Shown: positions 36,038-48,739, counted from the first letter of the stretch. The stretch: DNA of 64,000 nt from Trifolium pratense (GCF_020283565.1 NC_060061.1:24031362-24095361), one strand, 5' to 3'. Notes: generated from the sequence alone by a model not told the origin. Translations and numbers: made by a program.

Positions 36038-36980
36038 GAGTAATGCTAGGAACACACTCCCTAACACACTCCTTTTAACACTCTCTTAACTATTGGACCA
36101 CGTCACCTATTTTTTAAACCCCCAAACTTGGTTACCGGTTCAGCAGGTTCACTACTAAAAAAAAGCAAAATTCTTTTTCCAAAAGGGTAAGGAAGCGTTG
36201 ATGTTGTTGCTGTCTTCAACTTTGAAGACGATGACGATGACGATGAGCTTTGCATAAAATGTTCAGATGCAAACAGAGGGCGACGACAAATCCAAGGAAG
36301 ACACTATCAGATCTGGGGTGACGACAGTCCTCGTAGTGACAGAGACTCAGCGGTTGTCGATCTCGCATAGAGGCGGGTGTGGTTGAAATTGATCATTTTC
36401 ATCAATTAAAATCTAAAACCATATTTTTTTCACCCAATGGACCAACAATCTTTTTCTAAGAGGGTTGTGTGATTAAGTTTCTGTACTCGATTGAAATCTA
36501 AAACAACCCACATAAATTTACCCAGATCAATCTTTCATAGAAAAAGGTCATCTATCTTTAAGAACACAAAACAATCCAATTCCGTATAGAATAAAACGAT
36601 TAAAACCCAGAATCATTTAAAGGGTAAGAACAAATAAAGAGAATTGAAAAAAAAAAAAAATACACTCTTTTTTCTCAAATTTGTGAGCGTAAACAAGAAA
36701 TGAAAGGGGTAAGAGGAGGGTGACTGAGTTAATGGAGCACAAGGTGACTGAATTAATGGAGTACAAATTGGTTGGATCTATAGAGTTTTTAGAGATTGGA
36801 GAACACTACGATATCATGGTGTTTTTTTTTTTTTCATAGTTATGTTAAAAAAAAAAAATCATGTTATCAACTTGGAAAACCAGTTTTCCGGTAAAGAAAC
36901 ATAAAGAGGAAATGACGTGGCTTTAGAAGATTGGGGTGTGTTTAAAGAGTGTGCTAGAGAGTGTGACCCTAGCATTACTC
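36038..36980. mobile_element. MULE-type element, 943 bp
   Basis: Inverted ends GAGTAATGCTAGGAACACACTC and GAGTAATGCTAGGGTCACACTC (right, reversed) with the 9-bp duplication TTATTTCCT at 36029-36037 and 36981-36989. The end motif AATGCTAGGGT also occurs in the right end of the element at 32422-33388, so the two may be related. The interior has a higher-GC patch (about 36190-36380) without a clear ORF. Confidence 0.88.
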
Positions 36981-37391
36981 TTATTTCCTTAAAATGGTTG
37001 TTATTAATATCAACCCAACTATCTAAATAAATTTGTCTTGTTTTCGTTTTTATTTTATTTTTCTAAAAGGAAACTTGTATTTTTTTCTAATACGACCTCA
37101 CAATAATTGTTAGAGTTATGTCAAGCTCATGGCGCGTCAATGAGCATGTGTGTGCGCGCGTAGGCAGAACAAGCCTTGCCAAGTAAATGATAAGTTTACT
37201 TGATCAAACGTAATTTGACTTTTATTTATATATGGAAGGGAGTAATTCAATAAGTGACACTAGTTAATAGAAAATAAATGCAGTATAGTATCAAATTTTT
37301 CGCTCGTAGGTTATAAAACTATTACTCAGCTCTCTCTTGTGAGTACTCAAAATCAATCAAAGCAATTTATAATTTCTAGTTCGATTAAAAG

Positions 37392-37628
37392 ATGGGTGAG
37401 AGAGGAGGCAATAGTGCAAGTATTTTTCTAATGCTACTATTATGTATCATGGTGTTTCATTCTAAGATGATACATGCAGACATATATGTCGATAATTGGC
37501 AAAGTTTGAACTATGGTGTTCAAAACGTTCCTTCACGAAGGACCTTTAATGAAAGTGACACACTCATTACTACGATTGAGTGGTGGAACTTTATCTGTTT
37601 TTGGGTCGATAGAGTTGTGTGTGGTTGA
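37392..37628 (+). pseudogene. Plantacyanin-like secreted protein, 5' fragment
   Basis: A 78-residue frame starts with a clear signal peptide (MGERGGNSASIFLMLLLCIM... ending near HA) followed by about 28 residues that recall the start of basic blue proteins (plantacyanins): NVPSRRTFNESDTL against a typical W-P-G-K-F-AGDTL block. Sequence after DTL is unrelated and no copper ligands (His, Cys, His, Met) appear, so the cupredoxin fold cannot form. A TATA-like TTATATATGG lies at about 37226. It may be a remnant or a first exon whose partner was lost. Confidence 0.55.
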
Positions 37629-38077
37629 TTGGGCACACACAACTAGTATGTGCTTGGTTTGGTGGCGACCAAGTTCTTGTTGCTTATTTTATATTTTTCT
37701 TCTGACTATCTCGGTGTTTCTTTTTTTTTTTTCTTCTTAATTTCCTTAGTTTATTTGCTTTTTTTTGTGTCTCCTCCCCCTATTACTTATGGTTCTCTTT
37801 GTATTGCTCACCGATGTTTTCTTCATCGGTCGAATTAAAAACTAATTTCAATAATTTATATCACAATTTCTTACAATATATAGTAAATACTCCCTCCATT
37901 TTTTTATTGTCCAGTTTCGTCAGATTTAACGTTTCTAAATAACTGTCCATTTGGTGTTTTAATAATACGATTTGTCAATTGTACCTTTTGTTTTTTTTTT
38001 CTTTTCAATAAAACTAATTAATTCTATATATTTGGAAAACTAAATCTTTTTTATTTTATTTTATTTTTGTACATACT

Positions 38078-38251
38078 TCCTCCGGTCCTTAATATAAGAA
38101 GAGATTCACTTTTTAGATACATTAAAAAATTGATGTATTACACTATATTATAGACTAAATACATTCATTTTTCAATGTATCTAAAAAGTCAACTTCTTCT
38201 TGTATTAAGGACTAGAGGGAGACTTTCTAAAAAAAAAAGGACTAGAGCGAG
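38078..38251. mobile_element. Stowaway-like MITE
   Basis: Left CTTCCTCCGGTCCTTAATAT is matched inversely by AATACAAGAAG... ending GGACTAGAG(G/C)GAG. TA dinucleotides flank it. The right terminus is duplicated (38205-38221 and 38239-38251) around an A run. Confidence 0.7.
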
Positions 38252-38324
38252 TAACATATTAATTTTGTTTTTATACATCTATTACTAATATATTAGAATC
38301 AATTACCATCAAAGTTCCAAATTT

Positions 38325-38460
38325 ATCCTTATTACTTTTAACCACGTTGCAAGTTTTATATCCTTCATTATAATTTCACTAAAATAAATATAAAAAAAAT
38401 ATAGAAAGATGATATGCTTAAAAATAGGAACAAAATAGATTATAGATAGGAACAAAACAT
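38325..38460. repeat. Dispersed repeat, first copy
   Basis: Shares TGCAAGTTTTATATCCTT, ATAGAAAGATGATATGCT and TTAAAAATAGGAACAAA with 54350-54456, in the same order and spacing. Origin unknown; low coding potential. Confidence 0.75.
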
Positions 38461-39546
38461 AACAATCTATACATAAAAATAGGAAAAAAAATTAATAATA
38501 ATATAATAAAGTTAATTAGTATCAAACTTATAAACTACCCTAAATATTTCTAATAAAATTTTTAATTTTTAATTAAAAATATATACGGGACAAAATGAGA
38601 ATGTTCTGTACTGATTGTTTGATTAAATATGGAGTAGTCATTAATGCCTTTTTCACTTATAATTTGCTGATATGGTTTTAGATGCTGGTTTTGTCGTGCA
38701 AATTTAGCTCATAGTCACTCTGTGTACTGATGTTTTTGTCTGTTTAGGCAATAACTCTTTTCTTTTAAGTGAATGGTACTATTACATTGTAATCCACTCG
38801 GTTTTCTCTGATGATTGAATTTGCTTTACTGTCATTAAATTAAAAAAACAACTAGGTTGTAAATCAATTTGTTTAAACAATAAATCAAATGAAGAGTCAA
38901 ATTCTATTTTAGCGAGCAAGTGTGATTTTGCTCTTGAATCCGTTGCCAACATTGAAACAAACATGGTTGCTAAACGGTTAGGGTTGCATAGATGTTAGAT
39001 TAAATTACTACGGTTCTGATTTTCTTGTAATTTTTTTACCCTCAAACACCATCAGCAATCACTGATATATTAAAAATGTCATTCTCTACGTATTGGAAAG
39101 GTTATAAAAAATGTTGCGGACAGGTGAAATGGTAAAAAAAAAAAAAAAAACTGTTATTCTATTTTATTATTGCCTGGTATAAAAACAATATCGTGCATTT
39201 GCATATATACGAACAAGTAATATATGTTCAAGCTGAATTAAAATTTGTAGCTCTCACAAAACGAAGCCAAGAATCACGCGCTGCTAGTAGTGCTTTCCTC
39301 CGCAGCAGTACTCATGAATATACAGATACCATACTAGCTAGAAGAAAAATCATCTGATTAAAATCTACTGCACAACCTGCCAGGGAAAAAACAATCGACA
39401 TAAAACCTTGTTAAATCTTTATGGCATGATTGTTGTAATATAATGGATAAAAACAAGCTTACTAAAGTTGAATTTAGAAAGCAAGGAAGGCTTAAGAATT
39501 ACTTTAGCTGAACCAAGATGAAGATTGAAAGCAGCAGAACACCATC

Positions 39547-42500
39547 TTAAGGATTGAAGATACTTGAACCACTGATATTGACAGCAATTAGTATTGCTAT
39601 GCTAGTAATCACAGCAAGCCAAATTAATGCTGATCCTGCATTTGAAAGTTTTAATTTTCGTCATGAATATGGGATGCTTTATGAATCTTATAAACATTCA
39701 GATAATACATGTCCATGTTAGACGAGGTTAAATTAGAAATTATAAGAGCATTGTACCTCCAGAACCTTGAGAAGTATCAGAACTAGAAGGAATTGATTCC
39801 GTGTTGGCAACAGGAGATTTTGATACTTTAGATCCTGTATTTGAGCCATTATCCAAACCTTTGGTATACCCTGCTTCAGATGCTACTATCCCTTGAAATT
39901 CTTCGCTAACAATTATTGCAGCCAAAACATCCATAAATGATTCTTTATCTGTTTGGTCCACAGAACCTCTTACACCATTATCAGTGTCATTTGCTTCTTC
40001 TGTATCGGACAACTCATCGTCTGAAACATCTATATCAATGGAATCCTCCTCGGTCTTGTCATCTTCCTCATCTTCCACATATGCTTTATACGTTAGTCTA
40101 AGCAATATCTCCCCAGATGAGCCCTTTCTTAAAAACCCCCAACCCCCTTGTAAAACCACAATTCTGTCTGTTGGTACAGTGTCTTGAAGAGATCCCAAAT
40201 CAACCTGAAAACATTTTCAAATAAGAAACATACACAAATGGAAAATACAAAATCAACTACAAAATCCCACATTTTTTATTCAATTTCCAACATTGAAACT
40301 CAATACGACAAAGCCTAGCCCGTTGAAGGAGGACAACATACAAATATCAATTTATCTCTTTCGATTCAATTTTTTGTTGGGAACTGAAAATATCTCTAAT
40401 AGTTATGCACAACACAATAAGGGAGCTCAACTCCTTACAACAGAGGAACACAAATTTAATGGCAAAAGTATGAAAAGAAAGAATCATACCCAGAGACTGC
40501 AACAAGCAATCTCCACCCAAGCCAATGCCTACCAACTTCCCCACAAAACTATCCTCTCCCTCCCTTCCTGAAACCCCCTACACCCTTCCCATGAACAACC
40601 AACTTTCTCCCAACCAGGACACTCTTCGTTCACACATTGAAAGTTGTCGGTATAGTAATTCCACGCTTGGGCCGGCCTAAGGCCCAAGCTTCTAAAGCAA
40701 GAGCTTTCATGTATCAAAAGGCCTAAAAAAACGTATAGCAAGTAAAAGTCCTCAAGTGTAAAATATTCTCTTAAGTATTGCCGACACTGTCCACACGTGC
40801 ACTAGAAAATATTCTCTAACATCATCCTTCCCCACAATCCGACTACTACCCACAATGTTTGAGTGTCTAACATTTCTACCTTTGGGCTTCTTATTTTTAC
40901 TGGCCACAGTTCTTAGTGACTAAGCAAAAACAATTAGAAGAAAACCATATTCATACCCAATAAACTCCAATTCATACCCACTATACACTCTAAATCATTC
41001 GGTGTAATAGCATATAGTAAACCTACAAAGAATCTTCAATAAGATTAAATTATTTAAGCATCTATATTTTTTTAAAAATCACCAATCCCATCTAATAGTA
41101 ATCTAACTCATCAAAGAATCCACTTGCAATAATAATGACTCGGACACAGGGCATCAAACCGGCCTTTTAATGCGAAAATGTTTGAAAAAGTGACCACAAA
41201 AGCCAGGTTATTGATTTTAAATTTTAGCAAGCAGCATTATGGACCAAAGACAGACATGATGTTAAGCAGCAAGTTCCAAAAAAACAACAACTAATTGTAT
41301 TATCTATGCACAGTAGACTGTGAATGAAATATAAAACTAATAAATAGAGAAAGAAATAAAACATCACCCAAATACTTTTGGCATTGTAGCATGATACATA
41401 CCTCTCCTTTACCAATAGGCAAATCTGCAAATCCCAGTGCGTCTTTTACTTGGATACTTAACTTTTGCTTTTTAGGGTTGGAAACAAGCATATGGAAATC
41501 CTGTAGTGCTAGAACATATGAATACAACGAAAAGTGTAGAAATAACATAAATAAAGATGAATCGGAAAATCCAAAAACAACACCTGATTCCAAATTGGCA
41601 TTCCAGGGGCCCCAATAACAGTAGTTTGACTGTTCTTTTTGCTGCGTATGGTTTGATCTCCAAGGCTAAGAACAACATAAGGATCTGTCTTGCCTGGAAA
41701 AATAGCAGAACAAAAAATTGAGTAAGGTAGATAATACATCATATTTGACATTATTTCCTAACAAAAATGTTCACATCGAGTACAAAAAATCCAAAAAAGG
41801 CAGCAACCAACTTAACAGCAAAAACAAGACAATAGATTTTACCAAAAATATATGGAAGCTTTCGAGCATCCACAAGAGTGACTGATAATTCACCAACGGA
41901 ATCCTTGTTTCCTTCTTGCATTTCTCCAGATTTAACATCATCAGCAACAGGACCAACTGTAACGGGACCAACAGCTTTTCCCTTTTGGAAATCCAAAACG
42001 ATTTTGTTTGGCCGTACAAATAGTCTAGGTAAATCTACTGTAAGAAGTTTAGTCAAAAACCTGCAAGAGATGGTCCAGAATAATTACATTATTACAACTA
42101 GTAACAGGAAAAAAACAACAAATTCCACAGCCAATCTAAAGATAGTAAATCCTTTAGGATGAAGAGAATATTGAATCAGTAGACTAAAGAGAAACAAAGG
42201 AAAAATCAACTTTTAAATTTTTTAAAATTGTATAGCTATTTGCTATCTGGAGTAACAAAATAGAGTTACTTTCTATAATTAGTAACATGTTCTAATAAAA
42301 CTTCATAACTAGTACTACTTTAAAAATGCATTCACACAGCACAAGTACACACATACTGCATCACAAGCATCAATGCAATGAACTTATAAAAGTAAAAAAG
42401 ACAAATGGAACTTACATCGAGAGGACTGGAATTGCTGAACATGCCCAATGATGCACAAAAGAAGAAAAGAAAAAAAACAAAAATGTTAGCAACAATAAAT

Positions 42501-43907
42501 TAGATATTCTTCAAAATTATGTATTTGAGATGCAAGGAAATGATATGTTGCCTTTGACTTAACAAAAACAATAAAACAAACTCCGTATATTATTAAAATC
42601 AAAATAACACATGGGAAATAACTATATTAAATATAAAACAATCAACAAGTCTTAACCCAGTAGCTTAAGCTTTTGGGACAGCTTCTATAACCAAGTGATC
42701 AAGCGTGTTATCATGTTTACCATCATTCCTCTAAAATAAAAAAATAAATTTAAGTGCAACATAGATGCACCTGTGTAATGTCCATAGTCCATACCATTAA
42801 AAATTTCCTATGTATGGAGATGCTTAGATACAAAGCTAATCAAGAGCCTTCACTTAACATCTTCAATGTTTGGGAGAGCTTATTTGTGACACATTGTAAG
42901 TTGGTGGCAAAAAGGGAGGATCGGTGGTTTTATTAGTAAATTGGTCATTAAGACTTCACATTCGCAAGCAAAGAGGAGGTATCAAACTAGTCCTTATAAC
43001 CATTAAAACCAACCATACCAACTGATATATAACTATTTTCAGCACCAGGAATCATGTATAAGTCCTTTGTAGAAAGATGAGAATTGGCCCAAAATTAAAT
43101 CATTCAAACAACTATGCTATTCTTTGTCAAACAGCTTTAAGAAGTAAGATGATAATCACTTGTTTTTGTGATTAGCTAGCCCATTGGACCATGGTGTAGT
43201 ATAGATTATCAGTTTGTGTCGAGCAGGCATAGATGATATTCACAGTACATCTTGTTTTTGTAATCATTTTCTAAAATAATCTGCATTTTTAGTTGAATTG
43301 CATACAGGGGCACTGGGATCCAAGTAAATATATAGAATATAATTTCTAAGATTTAAAAAAATTTGACATACCCATTAAATTGAACAAACGAAATGGAGAC
43401 AGCTCAAACTTGATCTTTGGAAGTGAAACAAAAGCCCATGAAGCAGCTCCAACCCAAGGTGCTGTTGGTATTAGTCGCAATTTTACCCAAAGTTCACCAT
43501 CAATGTCAAAATCTCGAACACCAACAGGTACAACAATTGGAATAATGCCAAATTTCAGAGAAAGACTTAACAACATACGAGCACCTCCGGTATACCTAAG
43601 GCCTATCTGGTACCTAGATAAAACCATGTGAAATAAATTGCTTATATTAAGCATAAGATAATCAAAACCTAAATAACACAATAGCCTTGGATCTCAGGAA
43701 TATACATCTGTAATTACAATTACTAAAAATGCTCCAAAATCCAAAAGTGGTCATTTCTATAAAAGATGTGATAAAAGAAGGTTACCAAAACAGAAATTCT
43801 AGTCAAATGAATCATACTAAGCTAAAATATCAAATTTTCCAATATTTGATAGCCAACAAAACATTTAACTTAAGCTGTGATATCATTTGATTAGTACTAT
43901 ATCAAGA

Positions 43908-43960
<53 letters not shown>

Positions 43961-44949
43961 TAAAAAACATCGGTTTGAAAAAATGACTGCATTGAAAAAA
44001 GAACCATTTTCAGAAGACAACATTAAACAAAGAAACAACAATTAACCAAGTCAAGAGTTAGTTATTCATACAATAATAGTAATTAACAATGTAGTAAAGA
44101 ACAATAGAGAAGCAAAACATACTGTAAATCATTGACACGTCGAGAAGTCCTACGTTCAACATTCCTAACAGACAAAGGTTCATCCCCTAATGAAAATTGC
44201 TTAATCTCAACTCTTTCAACATAATCAGGCTTCTTTAAATCATCAATAACAGGTTGAAGTAACCCAATAATCCAATTCTCAAGTCCACCTCTATAAACCT
44301 TCCATAACTTCCCTAACACCATATTCACCCATTCAACTGACTCTTTTCTCTGCAAATCCTTTTCCAAAAATAAACTAAAACTAGTAGGCACTTGTGGCCA
44401 CACACCACGAAAACTATCTTCACTACTAACTTTGTTTCTTCTTCTCCTAAAAGTCCATAATTTATCAAAAACAACACCAACAAAGAAAAAAAACACAAAC
44501 AAACCAGCAACGTTTCGGTTAATTGGAGGCGACGGAATCGGGTGAATTACACCCAATTGAGTTCTAAGCTTATCAACAATTGGATCTTCTTGAAAAGTAG
44601 TGAAATTTGAACCCAATTGAACCTTTGAATCTCGTAATTCACCACTTTGAAGTTCTTCATCATCATGATTTGAAATAGTGTTACTGTTATTATTATCAAG
44701 AACAAAACTTTTTGCACCCCTTGTTGCAGAATTGGGGAATTCGTGGTTCCAATTGGAATCACGTTGTTTGTGAATTGAAGAAGAGTAAAGGGTCCATTTT
44801 TTTCTTCGGAATTTTCGATATGAGTAATAATTTGAAATGAAGCGTTTTTTCATGGTTTTGGAAAGGGGAAAAGAAACGAGAGAAGAATCATTGTTGTTGC
44901 AGGGACAAAGAGAGAAATGAAAAGTGGGAGAAGCTTGTTGAAGAATCAT
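39547..44949 (-). CDS. NTMC2T5: SMP- and C2-domain membrane tether (NTMC2T5 / tricalbin-3-like)
   Basis: Plant synaptotagmin-like protein expected to hold two membranes together and move lipids between them. Minus-strand exons: 44949-44123, 43613-43372, 42434-42416 (19 nt), 42060-41843, 41693-41584, 41500-41402, 40204-39757, 39635-39547. Together 2052 nt, 683 aa, all GT-AG and in frame. The basic N-terminus could be a targeting sequence. A membrane segment is at about 147-161 (FVFFFFVGVVF). The SMP domain spans about 205-405 (YVERVEIKQFSLGDEPL, RNVERRTSRRVNDLQ, GIIPIVVPVGV). A C2 domain spans about 420-520 (ELSVTLVDARKLP, KTDPYVVLSLG, WNQDFHMLV). An acidic region follows (EDEEDDKTEED), and a C-terminal hydrophobic helix (IWLAVITSIAILIAV) ends the protein. 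The ATG at 44949 is used because the upstream frame has none. Localisation to ER-plastid contact sites is known for NTMC2T5 proteins but is not shown by the sequence. Confidence 0.92.
43910..43957. repeat. (TA)n microsatellite
   Basis: About 48 bp of TA repeat in the first intron of the NTMC2T5-type gene. Confidence 0.95.
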
Positions 44950-46076
44950 CAATGGCTTCTAGTACTTGTTGAAATTGCAACATTAAAAACAACATGAATG
45001 TTGAAATTGGAATTGAATTGAATGATTATGAGAAATGGAAGTGAGAAGAGCCATGAATGAATGAATATGCTAGCCAGCGCCTTGAATGAAAGTGTGGAAA
45101 ATGAAATTTGAGAGAAAATTGAATTGAAGAAAGATTGGACACGGTTTTTAGTGGGAATTTCAACCTAGATTTTTGGCCTCACAAATATTGACTACGTGGA
45201 TTATCATTATGACTCAGGAGATGAAGTTCCACTTTGTGTTTTTCATTTATCATGTCTATTCTATGGTCGGTTGTAACAGAAAAAAATTAAATTGTATGGT
45301 CGGTTAATAGGTTAAGGGTGCGTATTCGAATACTTTCGAATTTTTTATAGTTGTATCATGGACAAAAAATTGTCATGTGGTGTGAGGGATAAAAATTCTT
45401 GTTTTTGTTTCTCTTGCTACCTAATTTGTCAAGTCCCATGCAACAAAAGTTGTCTGGTCCCAGTTTTTTAGCATATCAAACACATCATTCTTTTCACACC
45501 TATGTGATTCTCGCGTGTTTTGTTCGTTTTCATTTTTATTCATTTTATTTCGTATTTAACAATGAATGTTATAAAAATAAGAAATTTGGATAAATCACCG
45601 TCCTCTACTTAACTAACTGACGGTATTCACTACATATCTAGCGGATGAAGTTGACACAAGAATATTATTAGAAAATAATAGAAATCGGAAATGCGTATTC
45701 AAATGGTGGGTTTGAAGATGGTTTCGGTTTTTGAAGTTTTAAAACTTTTTATAGTTATAATTTTTTTTCTTTGAAATTGATGGAATGAGGGGAAAGTGGT
45801 GGGGTTTTTATATACGTTAGGTTCGTTCGCTATTTAAGTAGTGAACAGTTTTCTCATGTTCGCTGCTTAAGTAGTAGATGACAACACAATTTAAATTTTT
45901 CTTTGGGAGGTGTGATATCTCCTAACGTTGTTGAATTTGTATTTTTTTGTCATCCGCTACTTACGTAGGCCTCTATTATGTGGTGTCTGTTTTGATTTTC
46001 TTCATTGGTGTTCCACTTATATACGGCATCTTTGTTTTGTAGTTCTATTTTTCCCGGTCTCTATTCATCTTATGAA
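44950..46076. other. Intergenic: NTMC2T5 upstream region
   Basis: No TATA box stands out; GAATGA-type repeats occur at 45040-45070. The rest is T-rich with no supported coding region. Confidence 0.4.
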
Positions 46077-46310
46077 TGTTAAATATGCTTGGATCTCATC
46101 CCCAAAAGCTAGCTTAAAGGGTGAGGTTGTCCTCACATATTTATATACTTCACATCCCGGGAACCTAAGCAATGTGAGACTTCAAACAAACTCCAACATC
46201 ACAACTAACACATTTAACACCCACCCTCACGCATAGCGTGGTCCTGGGTCAAATGCTCACATTGCAGTCTTTAACCCGACTCTGATACCATGTTAAATAA
46301 TGTTTGGATT
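46077..46310 (-). mobile_element. TRIM retrotransposon, 5' LTR truncated
   Basis: A 143-bp LTR at 46077-46219 begins TGTTAAATGTG and ends ATATTTAACA on the minus strand. It is preceded by a purine-rich GTGAGGGTGGG, a roughly 70-bp interior, and a primer-binding site TGGTATCAGAG (complement at 46280-46290) matching initiator Met-tRNA. Only about 20 bp of the other LTR remain (46291-46310). No coding sequence, as in TRIMs. Confidence 0.8.
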
Positions 46311-46320
46311 GGTATCAGAG

Positions 46321-47749
46321 CAACACTCGGTGGGATTTAGTTCCACATCGGATAAATAGGATTCCTGAGAAGAGTTTATAAAGAGGAGGCAATCCTCACA
46401 TTGCAAGCCGGATTTGTAAGGATGAGTTAGGCCTCGATATTCATGACATGGTATCAGAGCCTATTAAGGGTGTGCAAAAAATTTGGCTATCGTTAACCAA
46501 ATTACTAACCAATCCATATCCAATCTTAGTTTGCAAAATCCATTTAAAAAAAAAATCACACCACTCCAATAAAAAAACACCAATTATAAACTATAACCAC
46601 ATTTTGTAATTTTGTTTGCTTATCAAAAAAAAAAAAAAAAAAAAAAAACATTTTGTAATTTTGTTTGGAATTGGTTTGAAAATTCAAGCTCAATAGCTAA
46701 TTCAGGTCCAATCTTCAATTTTTTAAAATTCTTTAAATTGTTTATTATATAATAAAATAATTAATTAAAAGAGGTGGTGGAGGACTGGTGGTCAACACGG
46801 CGGTCAACGCCGACCACCGGTGGCCGGCGTGGCGGCGCTCCGACCGACACGACGGCGGACAGCGGTTTTCCGACGGACCTCCAGTGACTTTCACGGCGGA
46901 CGGTGGCGGTGCTCCGGCGGCCGGCCACCACCAACCACCCATACTATTTTATTATTATTTTATTTTAAAAATCAGACTTTTAATAATTATTTTAAAAATA
47001 ATTAAAAAATCAGTTTTTAATGTTTTTAGTTTTTCAAAAATTTAGAATTTTAATTTTTTTTTCTATAATAAATATTAGTTTTTTTTATGTATTTAAAAAT
47101 CAGATTTTTTAATTTTAAAAATTACTCTTTTTTAAAATAATAAAAAATATTTTTTAAACAATATAAAAAACAAGTTTTCGGCTAAGTAAAAAATAATTTG
47201 GGTTTATAAAAAAAACTTTGTGGGTTGATTATAAACCAATTCAATCATAAAATTAATGAAAAATTATGTTTTTAAAATAATTAATAAATCTATTTTTTTA
47301 ATCAACTAATAAAAAAAATTAGTTTAAATAAAAAACCTATTTAAAATTGGATCATGTGAATAGCCTAAATTTTATTACAAACCGGTTATAAATTGGTTTC
47401 GATCCGGTTAATAACCAAATCCAAATTAGTTTTTAAAAATAACCGGTTTGTCATTGAAGTCGTTTTGGTTTAGAACCAAAATCATCAATTAGGTGTGGTG
47501 TGGTTTAGTTTTCAAACCATGACACCCCTAGAGCCTATCGGGTCTATTGTTGGGCTTCCTACATCGTTCACACTTCAGGTCCATTGGGCCGGGCTGAAGC
47601 GCGAGGGGGTGTGTTAGCAGGCAACACTCGGTGGGATTTAGTCTTACATCGGATAGATAGGATTCTTGAGAAGAGTTTATAAAGAGGAGGCAATCCTCAC
47701 CTTACAAGCCAGTTTTGTAAGGATGAGTTAGGTCTCGATATTCATGACA
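46321..47749 (+). mobile_element. TRIM retrotransposon carrying a nested MULE
   Basis: Two near-identical LTRs, 46321-46448 (first bases lost) and 47612-47749, share CAACACTCGGTGGGATTTAG and end TTCATGACA. The primer-binding site TGGTATCAGAGC follows the left LTR and a purine tract GAGGGGGTG precedes the right one. Without the nested element at 46465-47529 the interior is under 100 bp and non-coding. The LTR contains TATAAA (TTTATAAAGAGG), a likely promoter. Confidence 0.88.
46465..47529. mobile_element. MULE-type element nested in a TRIM, with a GC-rich core
   Basis: The 9-bp duplication AGAGCCTAT stands at 46456-46464 and 47530-47538, splitting the TRIM just after its primer-binding site. 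Ends are short and imperfect (TAAGGGTGTGC; AGGGGTGTCATGG reversed). The interior has AACC/GGTT-rich flanks and a striking GC-rich core at about 46785-46940 within otherwise A/T-rich DNA, which may be captured sequence. Confidence 0.8.
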
Positions 47750-47835
47750 ATGGAGAGACCGGTTATTAATAATAATATATTTGCCGTTAAAAAAAAACTA
47801 CTTAAGTGGCGAGTTAACTGCTGACAAAGGTAATT

Positions 47836-48240
47836 TTAGAATTGTGATGTTGCATTTTGTGTATATGTTGCATCATTGGAAAGATCTCCTTTCTTGTTTG
47901 CACGACTTCTTGCACTTCTTAAAACGCAAAGATAACCTTCGTTTGCTTGTGCATCGATCCCAGTTATGAGCAGCTTTTCACCAAAAATTGTTGGCGCTAA
48001 CGTCTCCATGGAACTTGTCATTTGTGAGAGTCTGAGAGAATAAAACTAGTGCAAGTTATTTCTCATTGATGCATGGTGTTCATTATATACAACATAAGTT
48101 CCTTAATTGAACCTAACAGACTAAACTAACTTATCTAACTGTACAACAAACTTGCTTAACACTATAACTTGCATTACAAAGTAATAGAACTATACTAGTT
48201 AACACTAGCTAAATTTGAATTACAATCAATTGATCTCTTT
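47836..48240 (-). mobile_element. Possible Copia-type LTR and adjoining remnant
   Basis: Minus-strand sequence from about 48240 to 48020 reads like an LTR (TGTTAGGTTCAATTAAGG, TTGTATATAATG, ATTCTCTCAGACTCTCACA) and is followed by a 61-codon frame at 47836-48021. No primer-binding site or second LTR was found. Could also be ordinary intergenic DNA. Confidence 0.3.
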
Positions 48241-48640
48241 ATAAAATTGATTAAATCACTTAAACTCGCACGTTTTTATTTGAATGATTCAAAAGCTAAA
48301 AAAGAAATTGGTTAATCAAAAGCACAATTTTATCATTTAGAAAGGGTACAATTTTTTTTAGTAATACATATGATATCAAATTAGTTTTTTCTTAAAATAA
48401 AAGTATAATGGCAGCAAACGAAATGGAAGACATTCCAACTATATTGACACTCCTTATAAGCTTAAATTTTATGTCAAGCGCATAAAAACATATACACAAA
48501 GATTAGGGGAACCTTACCCAAAAATATAAGAAAATAAAAAGAAAGAAGAAAAAATAAAATATAAGAGATAAATATTATCATATTATTAATACAACAATAT
48601 CGATATTATATGTCTAAATATTTAGTGGATTCATTTTCGT

Positions 48641-48641
<1 letters not shown>

Positions 48642-48723
<82 letters not shown>
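48642..48723. repeat. (TA)n microsatellite between direct repeats
   Basis: About 80 bp of TA repeat. The 16-mer TAGTGGATTCATTTTC occurs on both sides (about 48623-48638 and 48723-48738). Confidence 0.9.
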
Positions 48724-48726
<3 letters not shown>

Positions 48727-48739
48727 GATTCATTTTCTT

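Larger units (their letters stand above)
37629..39546. other. Intergenic DNA with Stowaway-type sequences
   Basis: T-rich sequence follows the plantacyanin fragment. A half Stowaway end (TACTCCCTCCATTTTTTTAT) is at 37889 and a fuller MITE at 38078. The part from about 39240 to 39546 is probably the 3' untranslated region of the NTMC2T5 gene. No other gene was seen. Confidence 0.5.

Noticed and set aside
46788..47045. Plus-strand frame through the GC-rich core of the nested MULE
   Set aside because: Composition-driven frame open on several phases and both strands; no recognisable protein family.
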